In this document: piece after piece, positions 34,600 to 43,960 of the stretch
Numbering within the stretch: the first letter of the stretch is position 1
How the letters are laid out: every line of letters begins with the position of its first letter
NCBI RefSeq assembly: GCF_025567085.1
Contig: NZ_JAOQJN010000002.1
Coordinates: forward strand, 248,001 to 312,000
DNA length: 64,000 bases
Reading direction: 5' to 3'
Source of the DNA: Bovifimicola ammoniilytica
GTDB taxonomy: Bacteria; Bacillota; Clostridia; Lachnospirales; Lachnospiraceae
The notes under the pieces: generated by a model
Seen by the model: the letters and a program-made list of their open reading frames with translations, nothing else
Told to the model about the DNA's origin: nothing
Database searches by the model: none
Position numbers and translations under genes: made by a program

Positions 34600-37500
34600 A
34601 TGTACTTAAAGAGTATAGAGGTTCAGGGCTTTAAATCATTTGCCAATAAGATAAATTTTGAATTTCATAATGGTATTACAGGAATTGTCGGACCAAATGG
34701 AAGTGGTAAGAGTAATGTGGCCGATGCAGTAAGATGGGTTCTTGGTGAGCAGAGAATAAAACAGCTTCGTGGTGCGAAGATGGAGGACGTAATCTTTGCG
34801 GGAACAGAGAACAGAAAACCACTTGGTTTTGCTTATGTTGCCATAACACTTGATAATTCTGATCATTCACTGGCAATAGATTTTGACGAAGTTACAGTAT
34901 CAAGAAGATTATTCCGCTCAGGTGAAAGTGAATATATGATTAATGGTACAGTAAGCCGTCTAAAAGATATAAACGAATTATTCTATGATACTGGTATCGG
35001 TAAAGAGGGATACTCTATTATCGGACAGGGACAGATAGATAAGATTTTATCAGGAAAGCCGGAAGAGAGAAGAGAGCTTTTTGATGAAGCGGCAGGTATT
35101 GTTAAATATAAGCGCAGAAAGATAATGACACAGAAGAAGCTTGATGATGAACAGGCTAATTTAGTACGTGTTAATGATATCCTAGGCGAATTAGAAAAAC
35201 AGGTTAAGCCATTAGAGAAACAGTCTGAAAAAGCCAGAGAATATTTGAAATACAAAGAAGAACTTAAAGCAAATGATATTAATATGTTCTTGTTAGAAGT
35301 TGAGAACATTAAGAACAGGTTATCCGAACTTGACGGTAAGAACGAGATTGCTGTTAATGATTTAGAAGAGACTAAGAAAGTATTTGAAAGAATTAAAACT
35401 GAATATGAACAGTTAGAATTAGAGATTGAAGAGATTACTTCTGATGTGGATGAGAAGAAAAATGAATTAAATAAGATTCAGTTGTTAAAAGAGAAATATG
35501 ATGGTGAAATCAGATTATTAAATGAGCAGATTAATTCAGCTAAAATGAATGATTTGCATATTAAGGAAAGAATTAAGGCTATTAATGATAAACTAACTGA
35601 ATTACAGAAAGAGAAAGAGTCTTATGTTAATGAGAAGAATAACATCAACAGCATATTAAAAGAAGCTGATGAGACGCGTAAGAAAGAATTTGATGCTTTA
35701 GCAGGAATTTCTGAAAATATTGAATCTATTTTAGCTGAAATTGAAGAAGCGAAGAATGAAATTATTGATTTGTTAAATCAGAAGTCAGCCGTTAAATCAA
35801 AAATACAGAGATATGATACAATGCTTGAACAGGTTTCTATAAGAAAATCTGAGATAAGCCAGAAACTAATTAAATTCTCAAGTGACAGAGAGAGTCAGGA
35901 TAAGGTAATTGAAGAATTTGAAAGTGATTTGAAAGATGTGAGCATGCAGATTATCGAACTTTCGAAAAAGAATGATGAGATTACTGATAATATAAGTGAG
36001 AATAACAGAAATCTTTCAGAGTTAGATAAGAAATCTAAAGATTTATCTATGGAATACCAGCGTAACCATTCTAAGTTAGAGTCTCTTAAGAATATTACTG
36101 AGAGATATGAGGGATATGGTAACAGTATTCGAAAGATAATGGAAGTTAAAGAGCAGAAGAAAGGTGTAATCGGTGTAGTTGCTGATATTATTAAGGTTGA
36201 TAAGCAATATGAAGTAGCTATCGAAACTGCATTAGGAGGTAGTATACAGAATGTGGTTACTGATACAGAAAATACTGCTAAAGAATTAATTGAATATCTT
36301 AAGAAGAACAAATTCGGCAGAGCAACATTTCTTCCACTTAGCAGTATTGCTAACAGGACAGGCTTTAACAATGAAAGAGTATTAAATGAAAGAGGCGTGT
36401 TAGGACTTGCCTGTGACCTTGTGCATATTAAGAAAGAATATGAGGCTATTGCAAAATATCTGTTAGGAAGAATAGTTGTAGTAGACCATGTTGATAATGC
36501 TTTGATAATTGCAAGAAAATATAACTACACATTAAGGATTGTTACACTTGAGGGCGAATTGCTTAATGCAGGTGGTTCAATGTCAGGTGGTGCTTTCAGA
36601 AATTCAAGTAATCTTCTTGGACGTAGAAGAGAGATTGAAGATTTAGAGAAGAGCATTAAAGAGAATCAGGAAAATTATAAGAAATGTGAAGAAGCTATTA
36701 AACAATATAAGAGTCAGCTGTTAGAGTATACTAATGAACTTGATAAAATTAAGAAAGTATTGCAGGAACAGTTCATTTTACAGAATACAATTAAGTTAAA
36801 TCTTAATCAGGCAACTGAAAAGCGTGACGAATTACAGACCTCTTTCGAAGATTTCAAGAGAGAAAATGCTGAAATCGGAATACAGATTTCAGAAATTAAG
36901 GAAAGTAACAGTGAACTTAATTCTGAATTAAAGACCTATGAGGATCTGAATACAGCCTTAGAAGAGAAGATAAAATCTCTTACAGAGGATATGGAGAAAG
37001 AAAAAGCAAAAGAAGCTGCCCAGAGCGAGAAAGTAGACAGTATGAAGTTAGAATTTATGGAAATGAACCAGAAAGTTACTTTTGTTGCAGAGAATATCAG
37101 ACGTATTGATGGTGAAATAGAGACTAATAATGCTGAACTTGAGAATATTCAGAAAAATGTTGAGGATTCTTATGGGGATGTCCAGAATAAACTAGATGAG
37201 ATTGATAATATTAAGAAATCAATTGAAGAGGCTGATAAATCATTTAATAAATATTCTGAAGAAATTACTGAATTGTATCAGAAGAAAGAGAAGCAGTCTA
37301 ATGAACATAAAGATTTCTTTGCTAAGCGTGAAAGTTTGTCAGAGAAAATGAATCAGTTAGATAAAGAAATCTACAGATTGAACAGTCAACGCGAGAAGTT
37401 AGAAGAACAGCAGGATAACCAGATTAACTATATGTGGAATGAATATGAAATCACATATAATATCGCATTAGAACTTAAGAATGATGAATATAATAATCTT

Positions 37501-38160
37501 CCTGAACTTAAGAAGAATATTGCTGAATTAAAGGCTAAAATAAGAGGACTCGGCGACGTAAATGTTAACTCTATTGAAGAATATAGGAGTGTTTCTGAAC
37601 GATATGAATTCTTAAAGACACAGCATGATGATTTAGTAGAGGCAGAGAAATCATTAATTCAGATTATCGACGAATTAGATAAAGGTATGCGGGCACAGTT
37701 TACAGAGAAATTTGCACAGATTCGTACAGAGTTTGATAAGGTATTCAAGGAATTATTTGGTGGTGGTAAGGGTACTATAGAACTGAATGAAGACGAGGAT
37801 ATTTTAGAGGCAGGAATAACAATCATTTCACAGCCACCTGGTAAGAAACTTCAGAATATGATGCAGTTATCTGGTGGTGAGAAAGCACTTACAGCGATTG
37901 CGTTATTATTTGCTATTCAGAATCTTAAGCCATCTCCATTCTGTCTTCTTGATGAAATTGAGGCGGCCCTAGATGATTCGAACGTTTCAAGATATGCTAA
38001 TTATCTTCATAAATTAACTAAATACACGCAGTTTATAGTCATTACCCATAGAAAAGGTACGATGGAGGCAGCAGACAGACTATATGGTATAACTATGCAG
38101 GAGAAAGGTGTATCTACACTCGTTTCTGTTGATTTATTAGATGCAGAACTGACAAATTAG
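34600..38160 (+). CDS. smc: Chromosome segregation ATPase SMC
   Basis: 1186-residue SMC. The N-terminal head has Walker A GIVGPNGSGKSNVADAVRW, the Q-loop follows, then a long coiled coil (about 170-500). The hinge (about 505-680) contains the conserved SGGAFRNSSN-type glycine region. The second coiled coil runs from about 680 to 1010. The C-terminal head has signature LSGGEKALTAIALLF and Walker B PFCLLDEIEAALDDSN. It organises and segregates the chromosome with ScpA/B. Length and order are complete, with no frameshift. Confidence 0.97.
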   Translation: MYLKSIEVQGFKSFANKINFEFHNGITGIVGPNGSGKSNVADAVRWVLGEQRIKQLRGAKMEDVIFAGTENRKPLGFAYVAITLDNSDHSLAIDFDEVTVSRRLFRSGESEYMINGTVSRLKDINELFYDTGIGKEGYSIIGQGQIDKILSGKPEERRELFDEAAGIVKYKRRKIMTQKKLDDEQANLVRVNDILGELEKQVKPLEKQSEKAREYLKYKEELKANDINMFLLEVENIKNRLSELDGKNEIAVNDLEETKKVFERIKTEYEQLELEIEEITSDVDEKKNELNKIQLLKEKYDGEIRLLNEQINSAKMNDLHIKERIKAINDKLTELQKEKESYVNEKNNINSILKEADETRKKEFDALAGISENIESILAEIEEAKNEIIDLLNQKSAVKSKIQRYDTMLEQVSIRKSEISQKLIKFSSDRESQDKVIEEFESDLKDVSMQIIELSKKNDEITDNISENNRNLSELDKKSKDLSMEYQRNHSKLESLKNITERYEGYGNSIRKIMEVKEQKKGVIGVVADIIKVDKQYEVAIETALGGSIQNVVTDTENTAKELIEYLKKNKFGRATFLPLSSIANRTGFNNERVLNERGVLGLACDLVHIKKEYEAIAKYLLGRIVVVDHVDNALIIARKYNYTLRIVTLEGELLNAGGSMSGGAFRNSSNLLGRRREIEDLEKSIKENQENYKKCEEAIKQYKSQLLEYTNELDKIKKVLQEQFILQNTIKLNLNQATEKRDELQTSFEDFKRENAEIGIQISEIKESNSELNSELKTYEDLNTALEEKIKSLTEDMEKEKAKEAAQSEKVDSMKLEFMEMNQKVTFVAENIRRIDGEIETNNAELENIQKNVEDSYGDVQNKLDEIDNIKKSIEEADKSFNKYSEEITELYQKKEKQSNEHKDFFAKRESLSEKMNQLDKEIYRLNSQREKLEEQQDNQINYMWNEYEITYNIALELKNDEYNNLPELKKNIAELKAKIRGLGDVNVNSIEEYRSVSERYEFLKTQHDDLVEAEKSLIQIIDELDKGMRAQFTEKFAQIRTEFDKVFKELFGGGKGTIELNEDEDILEAGITIISQPPGKKLQNMMQLSGGEKALTAIALLFAIQNLKPSPFCLLDEIEAALDDSNVSRYANYLHKLTKYTQFIVITHRKGTMEAADRLYGITMQEKGVSTLVSVDLLDAELTN

Positions 38161-38184
38161 GCGTATAACCAGAAAAGGAGAATA

Positions 38185-38324
38185 GTGTGAAAGAATTGTG
38201 TTGATGCACCAATTCTTTTACACAGCTAAATGTGTTGCAGGCACCACATTTAGAATCTATCGCAGAGCTAAATCTGATATTTGACTTGCGATTTCTCCAG
38301 CACTATGTGCCTGCGGAATGGAGA
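38185..38324 (+). promoter_or_regulatory. Candidate cis-regulatory RNA between smc and ftsY
   Basis: Three hairpins lie in order. H1 is a 14-bp stem (38185-38198/38210-38223). H2 is a perfect 9-bp stem CTAAATGTG/CACATTTAG (38226-38234/38245-38253) with the 10-base loop TTGCAGGCAC. H3 is ATCGCA/TGCGAT (38259-38264/38287-38292). The H2 loop can pair over its full length with 38307-38316 (GTGCCTGCGG), forming a pseudoknot. Alternatively 38294-38303 (TCTCCAGCAC) folds onto GTGC and TGGAGA (38319-38324), which includes the ftsY Shine-Dalgarno. The two states exclude each other. No known riboswitch class is recognised. Confidence 0.55.
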
Positions 38325-38329
38325 ATTAT

Positions 38330-39271
38330 ATGAGTGAAGAAAAGAAAGGTTTTTTTAGAAGGTTAGTATCAGGACTTACTAAGACAAGAGATAACATTGT
38401 ATCCGGAATTGACAATATATTTAGTGGATTTTCAAGTATTGATGATGATTTCTATGATGAAATCGAAGAGATACTTATAATGGGTGACTTAGGTGTTGCC
38501 ACTACGATGAAGATTATTGATGATTTAAAAGAGAAAGTAAAAGCTAACAAAATCAAAGATCCAAAGGAATGTAAGCAGCTCTTAATTGACAGTATTAAAG
38601 AGCAGATGGACATAGGCGAGAATGCTTATGAATTCGAGGACAGAAAGTCAATTGTACTTGTTATAGGTGTAAATGGTGTGGGTAAGACTACTTCAGTTGG
38701 TAAATTATCTGCACAGATAAAAGGCAAAGGTAAGAAAGTAATAATGGCAGCGGCAGATACATTCAGGGCAGCAGCTATTGAACAGCTTACGGAATGGGCG
38801 CACAGAGCAGGTACAGATATAATTGCACAACAGGAAGGTTCAGACCCGGCAGCGGTTATATATGATGCTATTCAGGCAGCAAAAGCCAGAAAAGCAGATG
38901 TTCTTATCTGCGATACTGCAGGAAGACTTCATAACAAAAAAAATCTTATGGCTGAACTAAAAAAAATTGACAGAATCATTGAAAAGGAATATAGTGAAGC
39001 ATATAGAGAAAATTTCATAGTATTAGATGCAACAACAGGACAGAATGCATTAGCACAGGCTAAGCAGTTTATGGAATGTGCAGATATAACGGGAGTAATC
39101 CTGACTAAAATGGATGGTACTGCAAAGGGTGGTATCGCTGTGGCAATTCAATCCGAACTCGGAATCCCTGTCAAATATATTGGGATTGGAGAGAAAATCG
39201 AGGATTTACAGAAATTTGATGCTAACAGTTTTGTCGATGCATTGTTTAATACAGAATCATCAAATGAATAA
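38330..39271 (+). CDS. ftsY: Signal recognition particle receptor FtsY
   Basis: 313-residue SRP GTPase that docks SRP-ribosome complexes at the membrane. It consists of a short N-terminal helix, the N domain (about 10-95) and the G domain. GTPase motifs are GVNGVGKTTSVGKL, AADTFRAAAIEQL, DTAGRLHNKKNLM, LTKMDGTAKGG and the closing GIGEKIEDLQKF. GGAG at 38320-38323 fits ATG 38330 rather than 38318. The preceding leader may sequester this SD. Confidence 0.96.
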   Translation: MSEEKKGFFRRLVSGLTKTRDNIVSGIDNIFSGFSSIDDDFYDEIEEILIMGDLGVATTMKIIDDLKEKVKANKIKDPKECKQLLIDSIKEQMDIGENAYEFEDRKSIVLVIGVNGVGKTTSVGKLSAQIKGKGKKVIMAAADTFRAAAIEQLTEWAHRAGTDIIAQQEGSDPAAVIYDAIQAAKARKADVLICDTAGRLHNKKNLMAELKKIDRIIEKEYSEAYRENFIVLDATTGQNALAQAKQFMECADITGVILTKMDGTAKGGIAVAIQSELGIPVKYIGIGEKIEDLQKFDANSFVDALFNTESSNE

Positions 39272-39297
39272 AAATATTTAGAAAGAAGAATAGAGAT

Positions 39298-40515
39298 ATG
39301 GATAAGATGACACTTGAAAAATTTGAAGAAGCAACAGAAGTAGTTAAAAAAGTAATCACAAAGACAAAACTTGTATATAGTGATTATCTTAGTGAACAGA
39401 CAGGTAATAAAGTATATCTGAAACCTGAGAATATGCAGTTTACAGGTGCATATAAGGTAAGAGGTGCATATTATAAAATCAGTACATTAAAAGAAGAGGA
39501 CAGAAAGAAAGGACTTATTACTGCATCAGCAGGAAACCATGCACAGGGTGTAGCATATGCAGCTAAATTATACGGTGTACCAGCAACAATCGTAATGCCT
39601 ACTACGACTCCACTTATGAAAGTTAACAGAACAAAGAGTTATGGTGCGAAAGTTGTATTATATGGTGATGTATATGATGAGGCATGTGCAAAAGCATATG
39701 AACTTGCAGAAAAAGATGGATTAACATTTATTCATCCGTTTGATGATTTGGACGTTGCAACAGGTCAGGGAACAATTGCAATGGAAATTTTTAAAGAACT
39801 TCCAACAGTTGATTATATATTAGTTCCAATTGGTGGCGGCGGTTTAGCAACAGGTGTAAGTACACTTGCTAAATTATTAAATCCTAATGTCAAGGTAATA
39901 GGTGTAGAGCCAGAAGGTGCAAGTTGTATGAAGGCTTCGTTGAAAGCAGGCAAGGTTGTAACATTAGACAGTGCTAATACTATTGCTGATGGTACAGCAG
40001 TTAAGACGCCTGGTACAAAGATATTCCCATATATCCAGAAGAATCTTGATGATATTATTACAATACCTGATGAAGAGTTAATAGTTGCATTCCTTGATAT
40101 GGTTGAGAACCATAAGATGGTAGTTGAGAATTCAGGTTTACTTACTGTAGCAGCACTTAAACATTTAGATTTTAAGAAGAAAAAAGTTGTATCAATACTT
40201 AGTGGTGGTAATATGGATATTATTACAATGTCCTCAACACTTCAGCATGGTCTTATTGAAAGAGGAAGAATATTTACAATTTCTGTATTACTTCCAGATA
40301 AGCCGGGTGAACTTGTTAAGGTTGCAAACGTTATCGCAGAGGCACAGGGAAATGTCGTTAAACTTGAACATAACCAGTTTGTAAGCATTAACAGAAATGC
40401 AGCAGTAGAGCTTAAGATTACACTTGAGTCATTCGGAAATGAACATAAGGCGAAAATTATTAAAGCTTTAGAGACGAAAGGATATAATCCTAAATTAGAG
40501 GTGCCTGTATTATAA
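39298..40515 (+). CDS. ilvA: Threonine ammonia-lyase
   Basis: PLP enzyme deaminating threonine to 2-oxobutyrate. The PLP lysine is in FTGAYKVRGAYYK, the glycine-rich phosphate cup is VPIGGGGLATGVS, and SAGNHAQGVAYAA is the serine/threonine dehydratase signature. A C-terminal ACT-like domain (about 325-405) begins FTISVLLPDKPGELVKVANVIAE. Length 405 fits the TdcB-like form with one ACT domain, found in both catabolic and biosynthetic roles. No isoleucine genes are nearby, so the role is open. Confidence 0.93.
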   Translation: MDKMTLEKFEEATEVVKKVITKTKLVYSDYLSEQTGNKVYLKPENMQFTGAYKVRGAYYKISTLKEEDRKKGLITASAGNHAQGVAYAAKLYGVPATIVMPTTTPLMKVNRTKSYGAKVVLYGDVYDEACAKAYELAEKDGLTFIHPFDDLDVATGQGTIAMEIFKELPTVDYILVPIGGGGLATGVSTLAKLLNPNVKVIGVEPEGASCMKASLKAGKVVTLDSANTIADGTAVKTPGTKIFPYIQKNLDDIITIPDEELIVAFLDMVENHKMVVENSGLLTVAALKHLDFKKKKVVSILSGGNMDIITMSSTLQHGLIERGRIFTISVLLPDKPGELVKVANVIAEAQGNVVKLEHNQFVSINRNAAVELKITLESFGNEHKAKIIKALETKGYNPKLEVPVL

Positions 40516-40604
40516 GTCACATAGATAGTTAGGATTAATGATTATATTTGTCAAATTCAAAATACAATAATCTGTATATATGAATGACGGAGGGAAAACA
40601 GAAA

Positions 40605-41570
40605 ATGGAAAAAGTAAGGAATTCACCGAAAGATAATATTTTAAAAGGTGATTTAACAAATGATAGCCGATTTCAATCAGTGTATGGAAAATTGCTTAAT
40701 TGCATGTATGATGTAGTAATCATATATGATAATGAAAAAAATAAACTTTATTACGATTCAGATAAATATTTTGATTTATTTGGAGTAAAAACAAATTTTA
40801 CAAACCTGGACCAGTGGTTCTGGCATATGTGTAGTAATTCTGTTATGCAAGAGGATACAGAATTATTAGATATATTTAGAAGCAATGATATATTTAAACG
40901 TATCAAATCAGGTAAATATGTGGTAGAAGATGACATAAGAATCAAGAATAAGGAAAAAGGTTATATATGGATAAGAATGGTTGTAGTCTTTATTCCAAAT
41001 GATAGATTAGATAATATAGACAGTGTTTTTATAATGTTTAGAAACATAGATAATCGTAAGCGACTTGAGTTAGATTATATATATAAATCACAGAGAGATT
41101 CACTTACACATATTTATAACAAAGAGTATTCGAGCAGCATGATTAAAGAATTCTTAAGCGGAGTAAGAGAACAAAACAGTGTATATGGTATCTTAGATAT
41201 AGATGATTTTAAAAATGTAAATGATACATTTGGACATATGGCTGGTGACGTTGTGCTTAAGAGAGTCGCAGATTTGTTATTCGAAAATGTGGATAATGAC
41301 GATATTGTTGGAAGATTAAGTGGAGATGAGTTTGTTTTTCTGCTTAAAAAATGTGGCGATGTTGAAAAAGCTAAAAAGAGAATCGAAAGATTACTTAAAC
41401 GTATAAGATTTGAATATACAGAAGGTGATGAAACTTTAAATATTCAATGCAGTATAGGTGCAGCTATTGTAGATAAGGATTGTAAAGAAACAGATGCACT
41501 TTATAAGAAAGCAGACAGAAATCTTTATGAAGCCAAAAATTATGGCAAAAATATGTTTATAATTTCATAA
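40605..41570 (+). CDS. PAS-GGDEF protein, probable diguanylate cyclase
   Basis: 321 residues. The N-terminal PAS-like sensor (about 30-145) contains LNCMYDVVIIYDNEKNKLYY and a PAC-like end IFMFRNIDNRKRLE. The GGDEF domain (about 155-320) has DSLTHIYNKEY, GILDIDDFKNVNDTFGHMAGDVVL and the active-site loop GRLSGDEFVFLL. The loop reads SGDEF, a variant often still catalytic. No RxxD inhibitory site precedes it. It would make cyclic di-GMP from GTP. GGAGGG at 40589-40594 sets ATG 40605. Confidence 0.88.
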   Translation: MEKVRNSPKDNILKGDLTNDSRFQSVYGKLLNCMYDVVIIYDNEKNKLYYDSDKYFDLFGVKTNFTNLDQWFWHMCSNSVMQEDTELLDIFRSNDIFKRIKSGKYVVEDDIRIKNKEKGYIWIRMVVVFIPNDRLDNIDSVFIMFRNIDNRKRLELDYIYKSQRDSLTHIYNKEYSSSMIKEFLSGVREQNSVYGILDIDDFKNVNDTFGHMAGDVVLKRVADLLFENVDNDDIVGRLSGDEFVFLLKKCGDVEKAKKRIERLLKRIRFEYTEGDETLNIQCSIGAAIVDKDCKETDALYKKADRNLYEAKNYGKNMFIIS

Positions 41571-41657
41571 GTATATAATACAAAAAAATATGTCAAGAAA
41601 AAACACTTGACATATTTTTCTTTGTATTATATACTATGTCAAGTAAAGCAACTTGAC
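41570..41657 (+). promoter_or_regulatory. Terminator/promoter inverted repeat controlling ylxM-ffh
   Basis: A 28/30-base inverted repeat (41570-41597 and 41606-41635) starts at the stop codon of the preceding gene. Its right arm contains a complete promoter: TTGACA at 41607-41612, 17-base spacer, TATACT at 41630-41635. A second inverted repeat GTCAAGT-N6-ACTTGAC (41638-41657) lies at the expected transcription start. The motif TGTCAAG/CTTGACA thus occurs four times in 70 bases. The first hairpin, with its T-rich 3' side, can also terminate the upstream transcript. Confidence 0.7.
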
Positions 41658-41673
41658 GAAGCGAGGGATAGAC

Positions 41674-42018
41674 TTGATTAAGATAGTTGAACAGTCAATG
41701 TTATATGATTTCTATGGTGAATTGCTTACTGAACATCAGAAGAATATATATGAAGATGTTGTATTTAATGATATGTCACCTAGTGAAATTGCCAGAGAAG
41801 AAGGCATTTCCAGACAGGGTGTACATGATTTGATTAAAAGATGCGATAAGATACTTAGAGATTACGAAGATAAGTTACACTTAGTTGAAAGATTTATGCA
41901 GACTAAGAAAGATGTTGAACTTATCAAGAAATATTCTAATGAATGTAAAGTTAATAATAATTTGAAAGAAATTGATGAGATTATAAGTATTTCTGACAAG
42001 ATACTTAGTGAAATATAA
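41674..42018 (+). CDS. ylxM: YlxM-family HTH protein
   Basis: About 114 residues of the UPF0122 family, encoded upstream of ffh in Firmicutes and linked to SRP function. It contains MLYDFYGELLTEHQKNIYE followed by a sigma-70-region-4-like helix-turn-helix, DMSPSEIAREEGISRQGVHDLIKRCDKIL. GAGGG at 41663-41667 favours TTG 41674. TTG 41653 and ATG 41698 are alternatives. The HTH and the symmetrical repeat in its promoter make autoregulation plausible (inference). Confidence 0.9.
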   Translation: MIKIVEQSMLYDFYGELLTEHQKNIYEDVVFNDMSPSEIAREEGISRQGVHDLIKRCDKILRDYEDKLHLVERFMQTKKDVELIKKYSNECKVNNNLKEIDEIISISDKILSEI

Positions 42019-42038
42019 CTTCAGTATGGAGGAATAGT

Positions 42039-43382
42039 ATGGCATTTGAAAGTTTATCAGATAAACTTCAGAATATATTTAAAAACTTAAGAGGCAAGGG
42101 AAAACTTTCAGAAGCAGATGTTAAGGCAGCACTTAAAGAAGTTAAGATGGCTTTATTAGAGGCTGACGTAAACTTTAAGGTTGTTAAGAAATTCGTTAAG
42201 TCTGTAGAGGAAAGAGCTATAGGTCAGGAAGTAATGACAAGTCTTACTCCGGGTCAGATGGTTATCAAGATTGTTAATGAAGAAATGGTTTCATTAATGG
42301 GAAGTGAGACAACTGAGATTAAGTTAAGACCACAGAATGAGATAACTGTAATCATGATGACTGGACTTCAGGGTGCAGGTAAGACGACTACTACGGCTAA
42401 GATAGCAGGAAAGCTTAAAGCTAAAGGAAGAAAACCTTTACTTGCTGCATGTGATATATATAGACCAGCAGCAATTGAGCAGTTACAGATAAATGGTGAG
42501 AAGCAAGGCGTTGAAGTATTTGCAATAGGAACAGGTCATAAGCCTGTAAATATTGTAAAAGCGGCAATTGAACATGCTGAGAAAAATGGTAATAATGTCG
42601 TTATTATTGATACAGCTGGTCGTTTGCATATTGATGAAGATATGATGAACGAACTTATAGAGATTAAGGAAAATGTAACAGTTGACCAGACAATTTTGGT
42701 AGTAGATGCCATGACAGGTCAGGATGCAGTTAACGTAGCCGGAACATTTAATGAGAAGATTGGAATTGACGGTGTAATCCTTACTAAATTAGATGGTGAT
42801 ACCAGAGGTGGTGCTGCACTGTCAATCAGAGCAGTTACAGGAAAGCCTATTTTATATATTGGTATGGGAGAAAAACTTTCGGATTTAGAACAGTTTTATC
42901 CTGACAGAATGGCTTCTAGAATATTAGGTATGGGTGATATACTCACACTGATTGAGAAAGCTGAAGCTGTTGTTGATGAAGAGAAAGCTAAAGAGTTAGA
43001 GAAGAAATTCAAGAAAGCTGAATTTGGATTTGATGATTATCTTGAACAGATGCAGCAGATAAAGAAAATGGGTGGATTAGAAGATATTATCAGTATGATT
43101 CCAGGAATGGGTGATCAGCTAAAAGGTGCTCAGATGCCAGATGAAAAAGTATTAGGCAGAACAGAAGCAATTATTTATTCTATGACACCAGAAGAGAGAA
43201 GTAATCCTGCAATTATTAATGTATCTAGAAAGAATAGAATTGCAAGAGGTGCAGGTGTTGATATTGCGGAGGTCAACAGACTTATGAAGCAATATGAACA
43301 AAGTAAAAAGCTTATGAAGCAGATGTCCGGAATGATGGGCAAAAAAGGTGGTAAAAAAGGCAGATTCAGACTTCCTTTTTAA
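42039..43382 (+). CDS. ffh: Signal recognition particle protein Ffh
   Basis: 447 residues with N domain, SRP GTPase G domain and methionine-rich M domain. Motifs are GLQGAGKTTTTAKIAGKL, CDIYRPAAIEQL, DTAGRLHIDEDMM, LTKLDGDTRGGAAL and the closing MGEKLSDLEQF. The M domain (about 300-447) has many methionines and the RNA-binding block near SRKNRIARGAGVDIAEVNRLMKQY. It ends in a basic GKKGGKKGRFRLPF tail. It partners FtsY, encoded 3 kb upstream. Confidence 0.97.
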   Translation: MAFESLSDKLQNIFKNLRGKGKLSEADVKAALKEVKMALLEADVNFKVVKKFVKSVEERAIGQEVMTSLTPGQMVIKIVNEEMVSLMGSETTEIKLRPQNEITVIMMTGLQGAGKTTTTAKIAGKLKAKGRKPLLAACDIYRPAAIEQLQINGEKQGVEVFAIGTGHKPVNIVKAAIEHAEKNGNNVVIIDTAGRLHIDEDMMNELIEIKENVTVDQTILVVDAMTGQDAVNVAGTFNEKIGIDGVILTKLDGDTRGGAALSIRAVTGKPILYIGMGEKLSDLEQFYPDRMASRILGMGDILTLIEKAEAVVDEEKAKELEKKFKKAEFGFDDYLEQMQQIKKMGGLEDIISMIPGMGDQLKGAQMPDEKVLGRTEAIIYSMTPEERSNPAIINVSRKNRIARGAGVDIAEVNRLMKQYEQSKKLMKQMSGMMGKKGGKKGRFRLPF

Positions 43383-43417
43383 CATACACATAAAAAACCT
43401 AAGGAGGTGAAAAGACA

Positions 43418-43663
43418 ATGGCAGTAAAGATTAGATTAAGAAGAATGGGACAGAAAAAAGCTCCTTTTTATAGAGTAATAGTTTCAGATTCAAGATCACC
43501 AAGAGATGGTAAGTTCATCGAAGAAATCGGTACTTATGATCCAAATGTTGAACCAAGTGCAGTTAAGATTGATGCTGAATTAGCACAGAAATGGTTAAAC
43601 AATGGTGCTCAGCCAACAGACACAGTAGCTAAGTTATTAAAACAGGCTGGTATTGAAAAATAG
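43418..43663 (+). CDS. rpsP: 30S ribosomal protein S16
   Basis: 81 residues starting MAVKIRLRRMGQKKAPFYRVIVSDSRSPRDGKFIEEIGTYDP in pieces that match S16 throughout. It has AGGAGGTG upstream. The gene stands after ffh and before khpA, the conserved Firmicutes order. Confidence 0.97.
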   Translation: MAVKIRLRRMGQKKAPFYRVIVSDSRSPRDGKFIEEIGTYDPNVEPSAVKIDAELAQKWLNNGAQPTDTVAKLLKQAGIEK

Positions 43664-43686
43664 TGGCTAGTGGAGGTGTAGTAGTA

Positions 43687-43917
43687 ATGAAAGAATTAGT
43701 AGAAATACTTGCAAAGGCACTAGTGGACTCTCCTGATGAAGTTGTTGTGACTGAACATGAAGATGAAAAGGGAACAGTTATTGAATTAAAGGTTGCCCCA
43801 TCAGATATGGGAAAAGTTATTGGCAAACAAGGACGTATTGCTAAATCAATTCGTTCTGTTGTTAAAGCCGCAGCTTTTAAAGAGAACAAAAAAGTTATTG
43901 TTGAAATAGTACAGTAA
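43687..43917 (+). CDS. khpA: KH-domain RNA-binding protein
   Basis: 76 residues forming one type II KH domain with the GxxG-type loop in MGKVIGKQGRIAKSIRSVVKAAA. The KhpA/YlqC family binds RNA and is associated with cell-division or translation control in Gram-positives. GGAGGTG at 43671-43677 supports ATG 43687, not GTG 43663. It is the last gene before a terminator. Confidence 0.93.
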   Translation: MKELVEILAKALVDSPDEVVVTEHEDEKGTVIELKVAPSDMGKVIGKQGRIAKSIRSVVKAAAFKENKKVIVEIVQ

Positions 43918-43920
43918 TAT

Positions 43921-43960
43921 AAAAGGCTATCACATAATATTTGTTTTGTGATAGCTTTTG
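43921..43960 (+). terminator. Terminator after khpA
   Basis: Stem AAAAGGCTATCACA (43921-43934) with TGTGATAGCTTTT (43947-43959), one G-U pair, 12-base loop, with T-rich 3' side. It separates rpsP-khpA from rimM-trmD. Confidence 0.8.
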
